DNA from: Paramacrobiotus metropolitanus
Lineage: Eukaryota; Tardigrada; Eutardigrada; Parachela; Macrobiotidae
NCBI RefSeq assembly: GCF_019649055.1
Contig: NW_026570227.1
Coordinates: 930,001-994,000 of the forward strand
Reading direction: 5' to 3'
DNA: 64,000 nucleotides
The notes beneath the pieces are model-generated. The model ran no database searches. It was given only the letters and a program-made list of their open reading frames with translations, and was not told the origin of the DNA. Positions within the stretch are counted from its first letter, which is position 1, and each line of letters begins with the position of its first letter. Below, in pieces: positions 23,149 through 34,598 of this stretch. A program made the position numbers and the translations under genes.

Positions 23149-25282
23149 TTAGCATTCTAATGCGTTTAAAGAAAATTCAGTTTGATTGGCATTTATGAAT
23201 TCCACTCCCAATGGAATAGGTTTAGCGCAGTCAATCGGAATTTGGTCTTCTTTAAAAGCGTAATAACTATTGAGAGCAGATGCAATTGAATACGCGCCGG
23301 TATCATCCGCTATTTGCATGAATCGTGCTGTATTATTGCTCCACCATCGACGAAACCAGGCGAACTCGCAGCCGCAGTGCAGGTGAAAGAGATAGTCGCG
23401 GATACGTTGAGTAAACATAACTGGCTGAAGAGGATCCGCGGTTTCTTCCGAACATTTCAGATTATACTCCAGCGCAAGCGACACGAGCGACGGTAGATTT
23501 GTAAAGGTGTTCTCCTCTAGTGTCTCGATTGTCGTGTTGCGGAAAAAAATCTGTCTCAGTTTCCTGGAATTTTGAAAATCGCTTTTCATGATTACTAGAT
23601 CGGAGCAGTTGATAGTAACGAAGCCCACAAGATTTGTCCAGTATAAGTCGTGAAGTTTCTGTGTAGCTCGATTATTAATACATTCGCTCAACTCAAATAC
23701 GACAATCCGCCTGCGTATCGGCGCCAGATCTTTGAACGGAATCGGAGTGCTGTCCCGGAGGAAGACCATAACTAGTCGAACTGGCAATCGGGTCATCGCG
23801 ATGACCGCGCGGTGTATGCGGTCGAAAGTAGTTGCGCTGTTGTTGCAATAGCCATAGTCGTGAATCTCGTATCCACGATGTAAATCCCCTCCGCAATCTT
23901 TTGGTTGACAGTCGGTGAGTTTCTGTGTGGCGCACTCTTCGACAGACATGGGTTCGAGGGAGAATTCGGGATACCGGTCATCCGATTCGTTGTCGTTAGG
24001 ATTACCAGGTTGCCGCATTTCGTTATCTAAATGAATCAAAAACGTTTGAATTTTCGTTTTTTCCCAGGGCTGTTCTACAAATTATTTGCTTACATAATCC
24101 CTCATTCGCTTAACGGGAACGATCGATCCATCAATCAGAAACTAGGAAAATTATGTTGCTTATTAGGTTTATTATGCTTATTTATGATGGTTATTCTTAT
24201 TATGATAACAACGATAACAATAAACAGAACAAAGCGCTATAAAATATGACGCACATACATGCTGTCGTAATAAAGTGTAGGAAGTCGTTTAAGTACAGTA
24301 CTTACAAAGGTTATCGTTGACAGAGAACCGTTCTTGCTTGAAATCGATGGACGTCACTCCGTTGGGAAAAGGTTTTGCGCTGCAGTCAATGGGCAAATAC
24401 ACATCGCTCTTATTTAAGGCATCACTGCCCCACTGAAACGGATAGATTTGGTACACTTCGTTTTCCTGTGCACTTTTTAGCAGGTGCTTATTCTCCCACC
24501 ATTCTCGAAACCATTCAAAAGCCACACCGCAGTGCAAGTCTTTCAAGTATGCACGGATTTCTGTACTAAACAACGGCATTTTAGCCAACCCGCCTTCCAG
24601 GGATAACAACCGCAGAGCGGGAAGATCCGTAAAGGTGTACTTCTCCAGAGATTGAATGGTCGTGTTGACGAAATTTATCAGGCGGACTTTTGGCGACGGC
24701 CAAAAGTCTGCTCGACGGATTTTCAAATTGTAGCAGTTCTCTACATATAATTCCATCAGATTGGATAAGCGTAAGGAGGACCACTTCCCAATTGCGCAAG
24801 CGGAGGTACAGTTGTAGAAATAGAACGATACGACTTGCTGTCGTACCGAGGCAAAATTGTCAGACGTCACTTGAACGCCGTCATTAACTGAAATCGCAAC
24901 GGCTCGCAATGGCGGCTTCGTAAATGCCACTGACATTTGCTGGATTTCGTTGGAGGTGGCGCTGCTGTTGCAGTAAATATGTAATATGGGGTTGGAGGGA
25001 CAGTTCTCGGGCAAGCTTTCCCAAGAGCGGCAGTGAATTGGTGAATTGCAAGCGGCACTGTTCTTGTGCCATTGGTTCGGCGGAGAATACAGGGAATGGT
25101 GTCAGAGCAGCATCAGAGTTGTAGTTGCCGTCATCTACATGAAGTAAGTTTGGCGAACATTATACGAAACAGAAGGATTAGTTTAAAAATGATTTTGGTT
25201 TGACTGAAATTCGAACCATACCTTCTGCAGCTAAAACTGAGCCGTGAAACGACATCATGAGAACCCACCAGTGCCTCATCAT
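23149..25282 (-). pseudogene. LRR4: two-module secreted LRR-like gene with one frameshift
   Basis: Exon 1 25282-25222 (signal peptide, MMRHWWVLMMSFHGSVLAA), exon 2 25134-24306 (module A) and exon 3 24026-23149 (module B) have phase-1 junctions. Module A: FPVFSAEPMAQEQC, then at about 25045 one extra base moves the frame between QFTN and HCRSWESLPENCPSN; the rest is open (SLEKYTFTDLPALRLLSLEG, LHCGVAFEWFREWWEN). Module B is open: YPEFSLEPMSVEEC, TLEENTFTNLPSLVSLALEY, LHCGCEFAWFRRWWSNN, ending in LEC. Exon 2 is one base longer than phase requires (829 bp), which confirms the single-base lesion. Either this is a young pseudogene or the base is an assembly error; everything else is well preserved. 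Neighbouring LRR5 has the same architecture and orientation. Confidence 0.7.
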
Positions 25283-26612
25283 CCTCAAGTTGGTGAGTTT
25301 TACTGGTGTAAAATTGCGAACGAGAACAAACAGCACCACTATCTGTATAGTTTAGTCAGCACGATATTATGCCGAAATGAAAACGAATTAGACATTTAAA
25401 CAGCTACAGCAATGTCAGACATTACAGTGACTATCAAGGGTCATATTTCAGGCTTCGTATTCGAGCTACTCATAGGCACCTTATTCGATAAAATTACAGC
25501 TGGATGGTATTTTCTAGAATTTAATCAATTAATACCTGCCATTTGTTAGCTTTTCAGGTATAAATACTTAAGTTTGCAAACGAGAAATGCTCACTCATGG
25601 TCAGCCAGTTTGTAGCTGATGGAGTGTGCAATATATTTATAGCTTGTGGCGTTTGTAATACTGTTTCCAAAGATCCTCTCTAAAACGTGTGCATATTTCA
25701 GGAACTTGTATGCCTGACAGCTATTTAGCATCAAACTGCCCATTAGTTCTGTACTTGCGCCGCGCAGCTTGATGTTGTAATTAACATGACTATGCTTCTT
25801 CACGGAAGTTTATCACGGAAGTAATTAAAACCCAACCCGATGCCAACAAAACAGTACATTAGGCAAACATTGCTGTACTGTACCTAAGCATTAAATTTCT
25901 GTACCATTTGATCGATAGCTTTTTAGCCTCAAACACTAAAAACGAATGACAACAAACTAATCCATCAAAATCCATTTTCAGTACTATAAGGCGACATTGT
26001 GAATCAGCAATTGCTCTACTGGTAGAGAAAATTCTGTCTGGCTCTAAATCGGCGAATCCGGTCTCCATCGAAAGTATCCGTTGCAGCCGATAGACATTAA
26101 CGGATTCTCATGTTAAAAGGAATAATTCATAGGCGTGCCATTAACAAGAATACATACATATACAGTATTTGTGTCTCACGGTATCTCCGAATTACTACTC
26201 CATCAGTTTTTATACCAGATACACTTTCAGATGCAATCCGTTGTAGAGATAATTACAGCTAACAACCGCGTTGGAAAAAGCGCGGAAGCCCATCGCAAAG
26301 CGCTAACGAAAGGTCACCAGACAAATGTTGCCACCACGCAGCCAGCGCAGGTAGCCAGCATTGACGGGGCATTCTTTTTTTGTTGCGAAACACCGATTCA
26401 AAGAGCCAAAGTGCACATAGTGTCGTATCAATCCCAGGTGTTTTTAATTCCGAAACATTTACGGAGCAAACACGGTCCCAGCACAACAAACTGCAGTTCC
26501 GAACGTCCACAATAGCGACTTGATTAGAAACGTCGCAGGCAATACATACAATAAAGCCTATGGCATAAACATTGGACCGAAAATTAGCTCTACAGAAGCA
26601 CTCAGCGACAAG
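25283..26612. other. Intergenic region between LRR4 and LRR5
   Basis: The longest ORF (26135-26515 +, 126 codons) has no signal peptide, recognisable domain or paralogue here, so I leave it uncalled. Promoter elements of LRR4 (-) should lie just right of 25282; I see none that stand out. Confidence 0.45.
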
Positions 26613-28705
26613 TTAGCATTCTAAAGCGTTTATGGAAAATTCACTTTGATTAGCAGTTATAAATTCGGCTCCCATTGGAATTGGTTTTGCGCAGTCAATG
26701 GGGATTTGGTCTTTTTTGAACGTGTACCAGCTGTTAATAGCATGGAAAAACTGATATGCTCCGTCCACTTGGTCTGCAATTTCTATAAATCTGGCTGTAT
26801 TATTGCTCCACCATCGCCGAAACCATGCGAACTCGCAACTACAGTGCAGGCGAAAGAGGTAGTCGCGGATGCGCTGAGTGAACATAACCGGCGGACGTGG
26901 TTCAGTCAATTCATCTTCGAATGATCTCAAATTTTTCAGATTGTGTTGGAGCGAAAGTGCCACGAGCGACGGCAAATTCGTGAATGTGTTTTCCTCTAAC
27001 GTCCGAATTGTGGTATTCCAGAAGAAGATCTGCCGCAGCTTCATGGAATTCTCAAAATCGTTTTTCATAATAACCAGCTCAGAGCAGTTGACAGTCATAA
27101 ACTCCAAAACATTGGTCCAGTACAAGTCGTGCAGTTTTCGTGTGGCTCGCTCCTGGACGCAGTTGTATAACCAAAAGCTGACAATCCGTTTACGAATCTC
27201 CGCCATATCGTTGAACGCAAGTGGAGAGCGGTCCTCCAGGTAGACCATAACCGGGCGAATCGGTAGCCGGGTCATTGCAGTTACAGCACGATGGATGCGC
27301 TCTAAACCTCCACTGCTAGCGTTGCAATAACCACGATCATAGAGTTCGATCACTTCATATGCGTAACGCTGGAAACGGGCATCCTTCCCGCAGTCATGTT
27401 GTTGGCAGTCACTAAGTTCCTGCGTGGCACACTCTTCCGGGGATAAGGGTTCAATAGAGAATTCTGGATACCGGTCGTCCCCATCGGTGCGGCTAAAATT
27501 CCCATTTTGCCATTTTTCTTCATCTAAAATAAAGCATAACAAGCTTGACTGAACTATGTCTGATTCACCTTTACAGGGTTTGGGAATGACAATCCTTTAA
27601 ACCTTTCGCTCGTTTGTTATTATTCGAAATCGCTAGTATTTCAAAGTGCATGAGGTGCGCATTTTCGGCCTCTTTCACGATTATTTTTTAATACCCTTAT
27701 TAACGACTTACAAAGGTCATTATTGACGGAGAATCGTTCTTGCTTGAAATCAATGGAACCCGCTCCAACGGGAAACGGTTTTGCTGCGCAGTCGATGGGC
27801 AAGTAAATATTGCTTTTATTCAGGGGCTCGTTGCCAACCGGAAACGGATAAATTTGATACACTTCGGAAAAACGTGCGCTTTTCATCAGGTGCTTATTTT
27901 CCCACCATTTCCGAAACCATTCAAAAGCCACTCCGCAATGCAGCTCTTTCAAGTATGCGCGAATTTCTGAACTGAATGTCTGCATCTGCGCCAACCCGTT
28001 TTCCAGTGACAACAAGCGCAGAGCGGGAAGATCGGTAAAGGTGAACGTTTCCAGGGACTGAATGGTCGTGTTGACGAAATTAATAAAGCGAACCTTCGGG
28101 GACGGGGAAAAATCCGCTCGGCGAATTTTCAAATTGTAGCAGTTCTCCAAATTCAAATCCAGCAGGTTGGACAGGCGCAGTGAAGACAGCTTGCCGGTGG
28201 CGCGAATGGATGTACAGTTATACAAAGTGAACCCAACGACCTGCAGTCGAACCGGCGCGAAATTGTGAAACGCCACCTGATCCCCGTCATAGAGCGTACT
28301 CCATACGGCTCTTAGTGGAGGCTTTGCAAACGCTGTCGCCATTTGCTGGATTTCGTTGGAAGTGACGTTGCTGTTGCAGCTGATGTGTAACATCGAACTG
28401 TCAGGACAGTTACGGGCCAGGGTATCGCGCGATCGGCAGTTATCAGTGAACTGCAAGCGGCACTGATCCTGTGCCATGGGTTCAGCGGAAAAGATGGGAA
28501 AGGGTGTCAGTGTGAATTCCGCATGGAGATTATCGTATTCTACAATGGATAATAAGCAGAATAATAACGTTTTCACACTTACCTAGTTGGTGAACCAGTA
28601 GTTTACCGAAAAATGACTGCTTGATTAGTCGATTCGAAACCTACCGTCTGCGGCTGAAACCTGATCACAGAACATAATAATGCTAACCACCCACAGAATG
28701 TCCAT
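26613..28705 (-). CDS. LRR5: intact three-exon, two-module secreted LRR-like protein
   Basis: Exon 1 28705-28645 encodes the signal peptide (MDILWVVSIIMFCDQVSAAD). Exon 2 28539-27712 encodes module A. Exon 3 27523-26613 encodes module B. Phases 1 and 1 fit, giving 599 aa. Module A (about aa 21-296) shows FPIFSAEPMAQDQC, SLETFTFTDLPALRLLSLEN and LHCGVAFEWFRKWWEN. Module B (about aa 297-599) shows YPEFSIEPLSPEEC, TLEENTFTNLPSLVALSLQH and LHCSCEFAWFRRWWSNN and ends in LEC. The donor after module A is GTAAGT inside the codons for Cys-Lys, so an unspliced transcript would give a one-module protein with a short basic tail. Cysteines and N-glycosylation sequons are numerous; no membrane anchor. This is the best reference copy of the three-exon type. 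Function unknown; an extracellular binding role is inferred from the LRR and cap motifs only. Confidence 0.8.
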
Positions 28706-30227
28706 CGTTGAGGTTCAACAGCTAACAGACTGCAAACTGTAATCCAAAGCACTGCAGTTAGCAGAAAATAAATATGGACTTTTGAATATGTAAAGTGAGC
28801 ATCCACCACGGTTAACCAGCAAGAAACATAACATCGGTTACTGGTTATCCAAGCCTTTTCCTCCAGATAATAGATTTTTGCATACCTCCCGCGAACTACC
28901 TTTGCATTTTAGCTTATCGATATTTCTAAAGTAAAGAGCTCATTAGTAAAGAGCTCATCCTAAGAACTGGTTTATATGTTGCAGTTTCTGGCAAGTGTAT
29001 AAATAGCTGTTAAGCATGATACTGCTGATTATTTCGCGTACTTTTGCCACACTTCGCGACATGTTGTTTGACTGTGTAGCATGACTTGCTTATGTCTAAC
29101 AAATTAAGGAAGTAGTAAATCAAAACCAGTGCCGACAAAGCTGTACCGTACAAGAAGCAGACATACTCCATACAGACGCTCGAGAATTTCCTTAGACGAC
29201 GGTTTCTCAGCCTCGGGCGCTATGTATGAATGACAAGATATGCATGCATCAAACCCATTACCAGCAGTATACCATCAGTTGATGAAGTGTATCACCAGTT
29301 GCTATTAAGAGTACGTTTGGCCCGGCTCCAGTTCGCCGAATCTGGTTGCATCGTTATTTCCTGGGCGCGATCAAGTCCACTGTTTTTGGTACCGGGAAAA
29401 CTCACACCTGCGATGAAGAGTACGCAGATGAAGACGGATGCTTCGATCAAACCCGATAAGTCATCCCAAATATCTCCAGCAAAAGGGCATTGAATGCGGT
29501 TGGTTCTTGAAAGCATTTTCTTCCAGGATTCCAGCATACGCACGGTTGTATTTCTGTCCGAATAATCGACCTTAACTTTCATGAGAACGAGAATTCCCTA
29601 TGCTTGATAAACTGAAGCGAAAATTTACCTATTATACGTTTCAGGTGAGTCATCGAGCGCAATGTAATTTTTGCGTGTCTCAATTGCGGGCGCATTACAA
29701 CAGGAGTGGAAAACCTGGTTGCACAATGATGCGATAAGACTAAAGGGCACGGAGACGAAACGGCAATTCGTACAATGGAGGCTGCAGCAGTACCATACCG
29801 GCAGTTATAGCCAGCTCTACAACTAAAAGCGACCACACGGACACGATTTACGTTTTCTTGGCACGATTACATGGATCAGGATGATAAGCCACTCATAAGA
29901 CTTAGAGATAAACGATAGCGATACATACGAAACAGCACTCACACAGTCACACTCCTCGCTGAGTACGCTAACTCAATTACGAGAACGCGTTGCAGTAAAT
30001 TTGTAGTTTTGCATTTCGCTGAATTGTGAGGATGGAATCGATGGATATCTTGAAAAATACTGTCTAAAACCACTGTCGCTTTTGGATATTTACTTGCTAG
30101 CTCTTTGGTCTGTGAAAGTTATTTAGTCATGTTGATATAACGTTGCTTTGACGTGGTTTGAATGTCATTAGTTTATGATTTCTCGTACACTGAGAACATA
30201 AGCTCCTTTGGGTTTGCCAGAGGACAG
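28706..30227. other. Divergent intergenic region between LRR5 (-) and eIF4G-like copy 4 (+)
   Basis: It should contain promoters for both genes. A tandem duplicate AGTAAAGAGCTCATT lies at about 28929-28958. ORFs up to 96 codons show no motifs. Confidence 0.45.
28929..28958. repeat. Tandem duplicate of a 15-bp unit
   Basis: AGTAAAGAGCTCATT is followed directly by AGTAAAGAGCTCATC. Confidence 0.8.
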
Positions 30228-33200
30228 ATGTCTGACTCCACGGATGCCATGGATCTCATTCCCGAGGAAGCGGTATGCAGTTGACGGAATAAACCATCCG
30301 TGGTTCTGCTGAGTGCAGCCAAGTAGTTATGTAAATTCTATATATGAGTACTTTCTTTTCCAGAAATGTCTCATGGACATTCGGGAATTGATCGGTACCC
30401 TTCATGCCGACAATATCTCCCTGATAATCGCGTCCATGATCCATTTGCGCTGTTTTGACTCTGTGGATCGTCTGTCGGCCACAGTGGCACTGATTGTCGA
30501 CAAGGTTCGCCACGAATCGTCAGATAATGAACATTCGCATACCCAACCCGAGCCTCTCTCTCAACCGTAGGCACTAAGCGGGCCGGATTTCGCGAAATCG
30601 TGCGCCAGACTCTGCTTTCATTTGGCGGGCATGGAGTCGACTGATTCCTCAGGCCAACCGGTGCGATTCGGTAGCTCTGTGTTGCGACTGATGCAAACCT
30701 ATTGGGAGGAAGCTCATAAAGATTTCCAAGTACTGGAGGCAAGCGCGCATTTTAATAGGGGATCAAGTTCGCTGCAGAAAAGCTTGGAAGGGGCTCACAG
30801 TCGCTGTCTGGCCATAACACAGTAACTATAAATTGTGATCTGCGTTTTGTCATTCCTTACGTCACTTTTGTGGTGTTACATGTAAGCGCAATGCGTCGAT
30901 TTGCAGGTTCCTATCGCAGCTGCACGTAAACGGGTTGCTTACGGATAACGTCGTTATCTCTCTTCTTCACAAGTTACTCCCAGTGGAACTGGAGAATGTT
31001 AGCGAGGGGAACATCCATTGCATGTGCGTGATGCTGGAGACATGTGGTCCGCGCGTTAAGGAACAGGTACGCCCTTCTATTTCCTTGATTTGGGCCGGTG
31101 TCTTTTTCGATTTATTTTGCTTCCCCCTCTGACTTAGGAAAGTCTGGACGTCTTCATCAGTCAAATGCAGAAAATGATCGACGCTCAGGTTATTTCGGCG
31201 CGTATTTGCTTCAAAATGGAAGATATCATTATACGGATGCCAGTTATTCCTGCCAGCGGAAATGCTTGGAGGTCTCGTCGAAAGAAGAATGAAAACCTCG
31301 ACGAAAATGAGGTGCGGTCAACTTTTTGTTTTTTCATTTCCCGGGTTTTAATGTATTGCATTATGTAAATCCAGAAAACCCTCCTGGATATTCGCGCTCT
31401 TCTCAACAAACTGATACCCAGTAACTATGCGAAATTAATCGAGGATATGAAGCGGATGCCGTTCAACGAAACAGCGGATCGGTTGGGTTCTACAGTGGGA
31501 TTAATTTTCGATAAAGTAGGAAGACAGCCTTAATTTTACGGATGAATAATAGTGATTTGTAAATGTTGAGCCTGTTTAGGCGTTGGAGGAACCAAATTAC
31601 GCGGAATTCTACGCCATGATGTGTCGTGACCTCATCCATGTGGAAGCCAAAGATTTCAGTGGTCAGCCACTCAAATTCCGTACCTTGGTACTGCGGCAGA
31701 CACAGAACTATTTCGAAAAGACCAAGAAGGAAGAAAATGAAGCGGAAGAGGACAGTAGTGAAGAGGATCCGGAAGCACTGCAGAGGAAGCGCGAGCGTGT
31801 GAAACGCCACTACCTTGGCAATATTCGGTAAGTTCCTGTAGCTGCTTGTTTTTATTTTGATTTTTATAAAAATGTTTTCTTACTGAATGTTTTATTTTGC
31901 TTGAAGGTTTATATCTGAGTTGTACAAGGTGGAGATGTTAACAGATAGAGCTATCCTTAGCTGCTTACAACAGTTACTTCCCAAGAGCAAAACGTTCGAA
32001 GATGTCGACGAAGATCGAGTGGAATGCCTTTGCGTCTTACTGCAGACAAGTGCTGCCAAAATAAAATATCAGGTAACACTTAATGGCTTTCACACCATTA
32101 TCCGGTGTTAACTTTGTTAACTGACGGGTGTATCTGCAGGAATGTGTGGATGTCTTCTTCAAGCAGCTGCAGAAAATGATCGACAGCGACGTCACATCGT
32201 TACGCATCCGTTCCCTGATGAAAGAAACCATTGATCTGAAGAATAACGGTTATGTTTCGCACAAGCCCACCGCGGCTAAGCCGACATTCATTAAGGAGAC
32301 ACATGCCGTCAAACACGAGGCAAAGCCACGAGGCAGGATGGGTAAGCAGCGATCTCATAAGGAAGTTGGAACTGGAACGGGTGTACAGAGCACCGCCACA
32401 TCGGCCAGGTTGGTGTTGCTTCTCGGCTGTTTCTTAGATTCTATTTATCCACTTCGTTTCTTAGGATTCAATGGTTTTTATTACAGTTAATTACGGCATC
32501 TAGTAAAATTATTGCCGATAAACATTTTATCGATTTTGATGCTTTTCCATCACGTCTGTGTTTTTCTATCACGTCTTATCAGTTTTAAAACATTAAAATA
32601 ATGATAGTAACAATATTTTTCATGGGAAGCCTTTAACAAATCCCTTTTTCGGATGTACTGCACTAACGTTACTGTATGTCTGTACATGATTACAATTTAC
32701 AACTAACGCAGTAGCAGTTTTTTAGCGGACTAAAATGGTCAGACTGCACTTTTTGCAAATGCAGATTACAATGCGACAAGTTGGACGAGGAAACGGTGAC
32801 CGAGTTGGCCAGGGTTATGCTAACGCGTGCCACGAACACGGAAGGCGAAGAAAATCAGGTAAACAGATATTTACCTATCTGTATGTGCGAGACTGCGAAC
32901 GTATGCTTTAATGTTGGTTTTTTGTACCACAGGAGGTGGCATCGGATTCTGTAAAAACTATCCGGCGCTGGCCTGATCCTTTGATGGCGTTATTTATTAA
33001 AACCGTCCTGGAGAACTCATTCGATGTCAAGCCAGGAATTCGCGAGAAACATGTTGAATTTTTATCCAGTATGGCGAAAGAGGGACTCTTCTCAGAAGCG
33101 GTGCTGGCTAATGGGTAAATATTGTGATATTGCATGGCAAACACAATTAAAGATCGAAGCTTAGCGAAGGTCCTTTATGTTCAGCGCTAACGGAATATGT

Positions 33201-33796
33201 GATGTCTGTGCGTCGGTTACCGCCACCAAATGCACATGTGTATCTGTACCGTAGTGTTCGATGCCGAAACAGTCTGAAGCTTTGGACTTGTTAACGCTGA
33301 TGGCAGTGTTTAAAAGGTCACCTATTAATCTACAGCCCAGCTTTTCCATAGGAGCTCTTCATGTCACCAATCTGAATATAAGTTTATCATTTTGGTGATA
33401 GTGCCAGAGCATTATTAGAAAAACGTCCGTGGAACATTTTTGCGGGTCCCGGACGGTGGTTTGTGTTATTACAGAATATTTCAGAATGTGAGAGTTGCTC
33501 TGTAACGCAGACTCAAAGTAGTTCTTTGCAGTGTGGGACAAATAGTGGAGTCAACGGATGACTTATCCGTGGATGTGCCGGAAATGTATGCTTATTCAGC
33601 CGACCTGATTGGCCCGCTGGCGGCGGACAATCATCTCAGCTTGGCGGCTTTGGACGGGTTACTGAGTAGATCTCCCAACCATCTCCCCAAATACCGCGCT
33701 GCGTTTCGAAAATGGTCCGATGCGCATTTGTCACTGCACCAGAAAGAGGAACTGATCAACCGAGAACCCGTGATTGGGCGGATATACCTGAGATAG
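30228..33796 (+). CDS. eIF4G-like copy 4: two tandem MIF4G domains plus MA3
   Basis: Twelve exons: 30228-30272, 30364-30504, 30571-30821, 30907-31066, 31138-31311, 31375-31515, 31580-31827, 31907-32072, 32140-32408, 32765-32858, 32933-33114, 33532-33796. Every junction keeps phase, total 711 aa. MIF4G-1 is about aa 16-257 (CLMDIRELIGTL, LRCFDSVDRLSATVALIVDK, FGSSVLRLMQTYWEEAHKDF, FLSQLHVNGLLTDNVVISLL). MIF4G-2 is about aa 258-480 (LLDIRALLNKLIPSNYAKLI, MCRDLIHVEAKDFSGQPLKF, HYLGNIRFISELYKVEMLTD, QLQKMIDSDVTSLRIRSLM). The second is closer to classical eIF4G (the YLGNIRFISELYKxxMLT motif). MA3 is about aa 560-711 (IRRWPDPLMALFIKTVLENS, VPEMYAYSADLIGPLA). No eIF4E-binding or PABP-binding N-terminus is present, as in eIF4G2/DAP5-type proteins. 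Expected to bind eIF4A and RNA in translation; two MIF4G domains in tandem are unusual for this family. Confidence 0.85.
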
Positions 33797-34598
33797 GTCT
33801 GTCGCGCATAAAGCTGTGGATTTGCAAGTTTGCAACTGATGGCCTTTGAAGATAAACTGACGATTATGATGGTATGGCATGTAGGCTTGTCAGGATTTGA
33901 TGATGATCCTAAGAAGTTTTGTACTTAATCGCACGATGACTATTATGTATCTTGAAGCAGGAAGTTGTCTAAAATATCGACGCTAACGGTGAAATCAGTC
34001 AATAAATTCAATCAACAAGTTCTTTGGTGAAAAATTGAAAATAGCTAACTTTTCAAATGACTTTTCCGTACACTTCGCAGTCCACAAGACCTCTGCTTCT
34101 ACAAACCAAAAATTTGCACTTAAACCGTAAGTCGTTTTGTATTTTTGCCTTATGGAGTCCTAATTTGTGACAATAATGAGAAGAAAAAACGCAAAGCAGG
34201 ACGTTTCTCACGTTAAACAAGACACGCTTTAATACATTGCCAGCTAACATCCATCACAGTGCGCCAGTGCGGGGTGGACCGTGAAACACCGCATCTTGTG
34301 GTTAATTATGTACGCACGTCGTACCACGTACTGTACGTTCGTACTGTACTCAGTACTCTGTAGTAATAGTTACAGACTTTCTGCTTGCATGCATTTCAGA
34401 ATCTTGAAGTTCTCGCTTACAGATACATTGCTTCCTCTTTCGAAAAGTTGTACTGTAATTTTTGTGTGGCCTCATCAAATGTCCGAAAATTCTGAATTGA
34501 TTCTACTAACAATTAGGTGGTAGATAAAGATTCAGTCATTCAGTACTTATCCTTATGTAACCTTCGGATTGTGAGGGGACGCTGAATCAACTGATAGA
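33797..34598. other. Intergenic region between eIF4G-like copies 4 and 5
   Basis: No coding signal. It must hold the end of copy 4 and the promoter of copy 5. A run of GTAC-containing words occurs around 34310-34345. Confidence 0.5.

Noticed and set aside
26135-26515. 126-codon ORF on + between LRR4 and LRR5
   Set aside because: No signal peptide, domain, paralogue or flanking splice context; composition looks like chance.
29230-29582. Overlapping ORFs of 87 (+) and 96 (-) codons
   Set aside because: No motifs, no paralogues, mutual overlap; probably chance frames.
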